NCBI GenBank assembly: GCA_027596195.1
Contig: JADGJG010000216.1
Span: 1 to 30,682 of the forward strand
DNA length: 30,682 nt
Source of the DNA: Podochytrium sp. JEL0797
Taxonomy: Eukaryota > Chytridiomycota > Chytridiomycetes > Chytridiales > Chytriomycetaceae
Direction: 5' to 3'
The first letter of the stretch is position 1, and every line of letters begins with the position of its first letter. The notes under the pieces were generated by a model, which was not told the DNA's origin, did not search any database, and was given only the letters and a program-made list of their open reading frames with translations. Below, piece by piece: positions 29,444 through 30,682 of the stretch. The position numbers and the translations under genes were made by a program.

Positions 29444-29449
29444 AATAAA
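29444..29449 (+). terminator. AATAAA poly(A) signal of the PRMT gene
   Basis: AATAAA 30 nt after the TAA stop and about 120 bp before the next start codon. Confidence 0.5.
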
Positions 29450-29570
29450 CGAATTAAATGGTGAAGGAGATGAGAAGGAAGGGGTGAGTCTTAATTTTTT
29501 GGCCTTGTCTCGCAAAGAGATTTTTGTTTTTTTTTTGGAATTCGCTCGCTACCAATCTCCAAATCGCTCT

Positions 29571-30682
29571 ATGTCTTTTGGCGGAATCGGAACCTCGTCC
29601 TCCCTCGGCAACACCCTCGCCCACCAATGGGCAACCGGCAACTTTGGCTCTGACGAAACCTCAGCCTCCTCCTCCGTGGCCGTATCCCACCTCCAAAAAC
29701 TCGGCTGGAAACACGGTGATGGGTTGGGCAAGAACAAAGGTACGTCCCTGTCATTCCTTCTTGGGTACATGAGAGAGGACTGACTCTTTGTGGGTTGATC
29801 GTAATCACAGACGGCATCAACCGCGCCATTTCCGTTGGTTTCAAAAACGACACGAAAGGAATCGGATCCGCGAGCAACGAATTCGGGTTCAGTTGGTGGG
29901 ACCATGTCTTCAACAAGGTATGAACCCATTCTCAGACTTGTACTTTTGTTGAAACGAGGTTCTCGTTACAGGCAAGTTCCCAAATCCAAATCCACAAAGA
30001 AGACGACGGTGAAATCCAAGTCAAAGTCGATCGTGACAGCAAAAAAGCCAAGTCCCTTCTCTACGGCAGTTTCACCACCGAGTAAGGCCCTTATAATCCC
30101 CCTTCATCAACCAAACCAAAAATTGGCTAACCCACACACTCACCCGCAGAGGCCAAGACCACGACGAAAAAGACTACAGCATCAAAGTGACCGACGAAGA
30201 ACTCTTCATTGCCTGTGAAGGCCGTACGGCACGAAAGGGTGCGCGGTCCGAGCAACCCGGGAAACTCTTGCGCGCGACCAAAAAACATACCGAGATTGTG
30301 GAGATTGTTGTGCCCGAGTTGGTTGCCAAGAGTAAGAAGGAGAAGAAGGAACGAAAGGAGAAGAAGCGGAAGGCGCGGGAGGAGGAGGAGGTTGTGGTTG
30401 TGGAGGAGGAGACAGTCAAGAAATCTAAAAAACGGAAGAGCAAGAGTGGGGACGATGAGGGGGAGGCGACGCTGAAAATCAAGAAGAGCAAGAAGAGCAA
30501 GAAAGTGGATGTGGAGGACCCAGCACGTGAGGACGCGGTTGAGCCCAAGAAGAAGAAGTCAAAGCGCGCCGAAGCCGCCGCGACCGAAACCGACCCGGAA
30601 TCCGCCAAACCCAAAAAGAAGAAGAGCAAGAAGGAATCCACCGACACGGATGCAACCCCCGAACGCAAAAAGAAATCCAAGA
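29571..30682 (+). CDS. GPATCH4: G-patch protein, GPATCH4-like (3' end cut by window)
   Basis: Exons 29571-29739, 29811-29917, 29972-30081 and 30150 to beyond 30682. The G-patch lies at about residues 40-85: LQKLGWKHGDGLGKNKDGIN, then GFKNDTKGIG. It is followed by NEFGFSWWDHVFNKA, the WW-containing extension typical of GPATCH4. Later comes DEELFIACEGRTARKGAR, matching the conserved second block of that family. The remainder is a long lysine/glutamate-rich tail (KKEKKERKEKKR, then KKSKK repeats) without a stop before the window ends. G-patch proteins stimulate DEAH-box helicases. GPATCH4 relatives are nucleolar and linked to DHX15 and to rRNA or snRNA maturation; that role is inferred from similarity. 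Confidence 0.87.

Overview
The window reads as nuclear DNA from an early-diverging, chytrid-like fungus. Coding regions are broken by many short spliceosomal introns (mostly 50-100 nt, GT-AG, one GC-AG). Genes are packed tightly on both strands. The recognisable proteins are eukaryotic: a UGGT ending in HDEL, eIF2B epsilon, protoporphyrinogen oxidase, a CARM1-type arginine methyltransferase, a full-length ABCA transporter, a PPR protein, F-box and BTB proteins, and a fungal WD40 family. Placement in chytrids is an inference from gene content (ABCA and CARM1 types are rare in yeasts) and intron style. All exon boundaries were worked out by eye from splice motifs, reading phase and protein continuity.

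Layout. 1-850: AT-rich flank holding decayed, tandemly duplicated pieces of a BTB gene tail. 853-1731 (-): intact BTB protein, divergent from 1795-2885 (+), a membrane-anchored beta-repeat protein. 3062-4648 (-): ten-exon WD40 protein. 5214-6062 (+): F-box protein. 6211-11197 (+): eleven-exon ABCA transporter. 11369-12127 (-): second BTB paralogue. 12461-13939 (-): a small spliced gene of unknown function followed by three degenerate copies of its last exon, mixed with other repeats. 14202-14504 (-): another small spliced gene. 14684-16730 (-): mitochondrial-type PPR protein. 16731-17374: a GC-rich palindrome and a 68-bp tandem repeat. 17375-18005 (-): uncharacterised spliced gene. 18166-20881 (-): eIF2B epsilon. 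20911-22457 (+): protoporphyrinogen oxidase. 22571-27926 (-): UGGT. 27942-29414 (+): CARM1-like methyltransferase. 29571-30682 (+): GPATCH4-like protein, cut by the window end.

The genes do not form a pathway. The right half is a run of housekeeping genes in head-to-head pairs with extremely short spaces between start codons: 15 bp for UGGT/PRMT and 29 bp for eIF2B epsilon/PPOX. The left half is more accessory, with BTB paralogues, BTB debris, an F-box gene and a transporter. The most novel-looking item is the 12.46-13.94 kb array, where a small unknown gene is trailed by three short relatives of its C-terminal exon that keep the same frame and nearly the same last residues before the stop.
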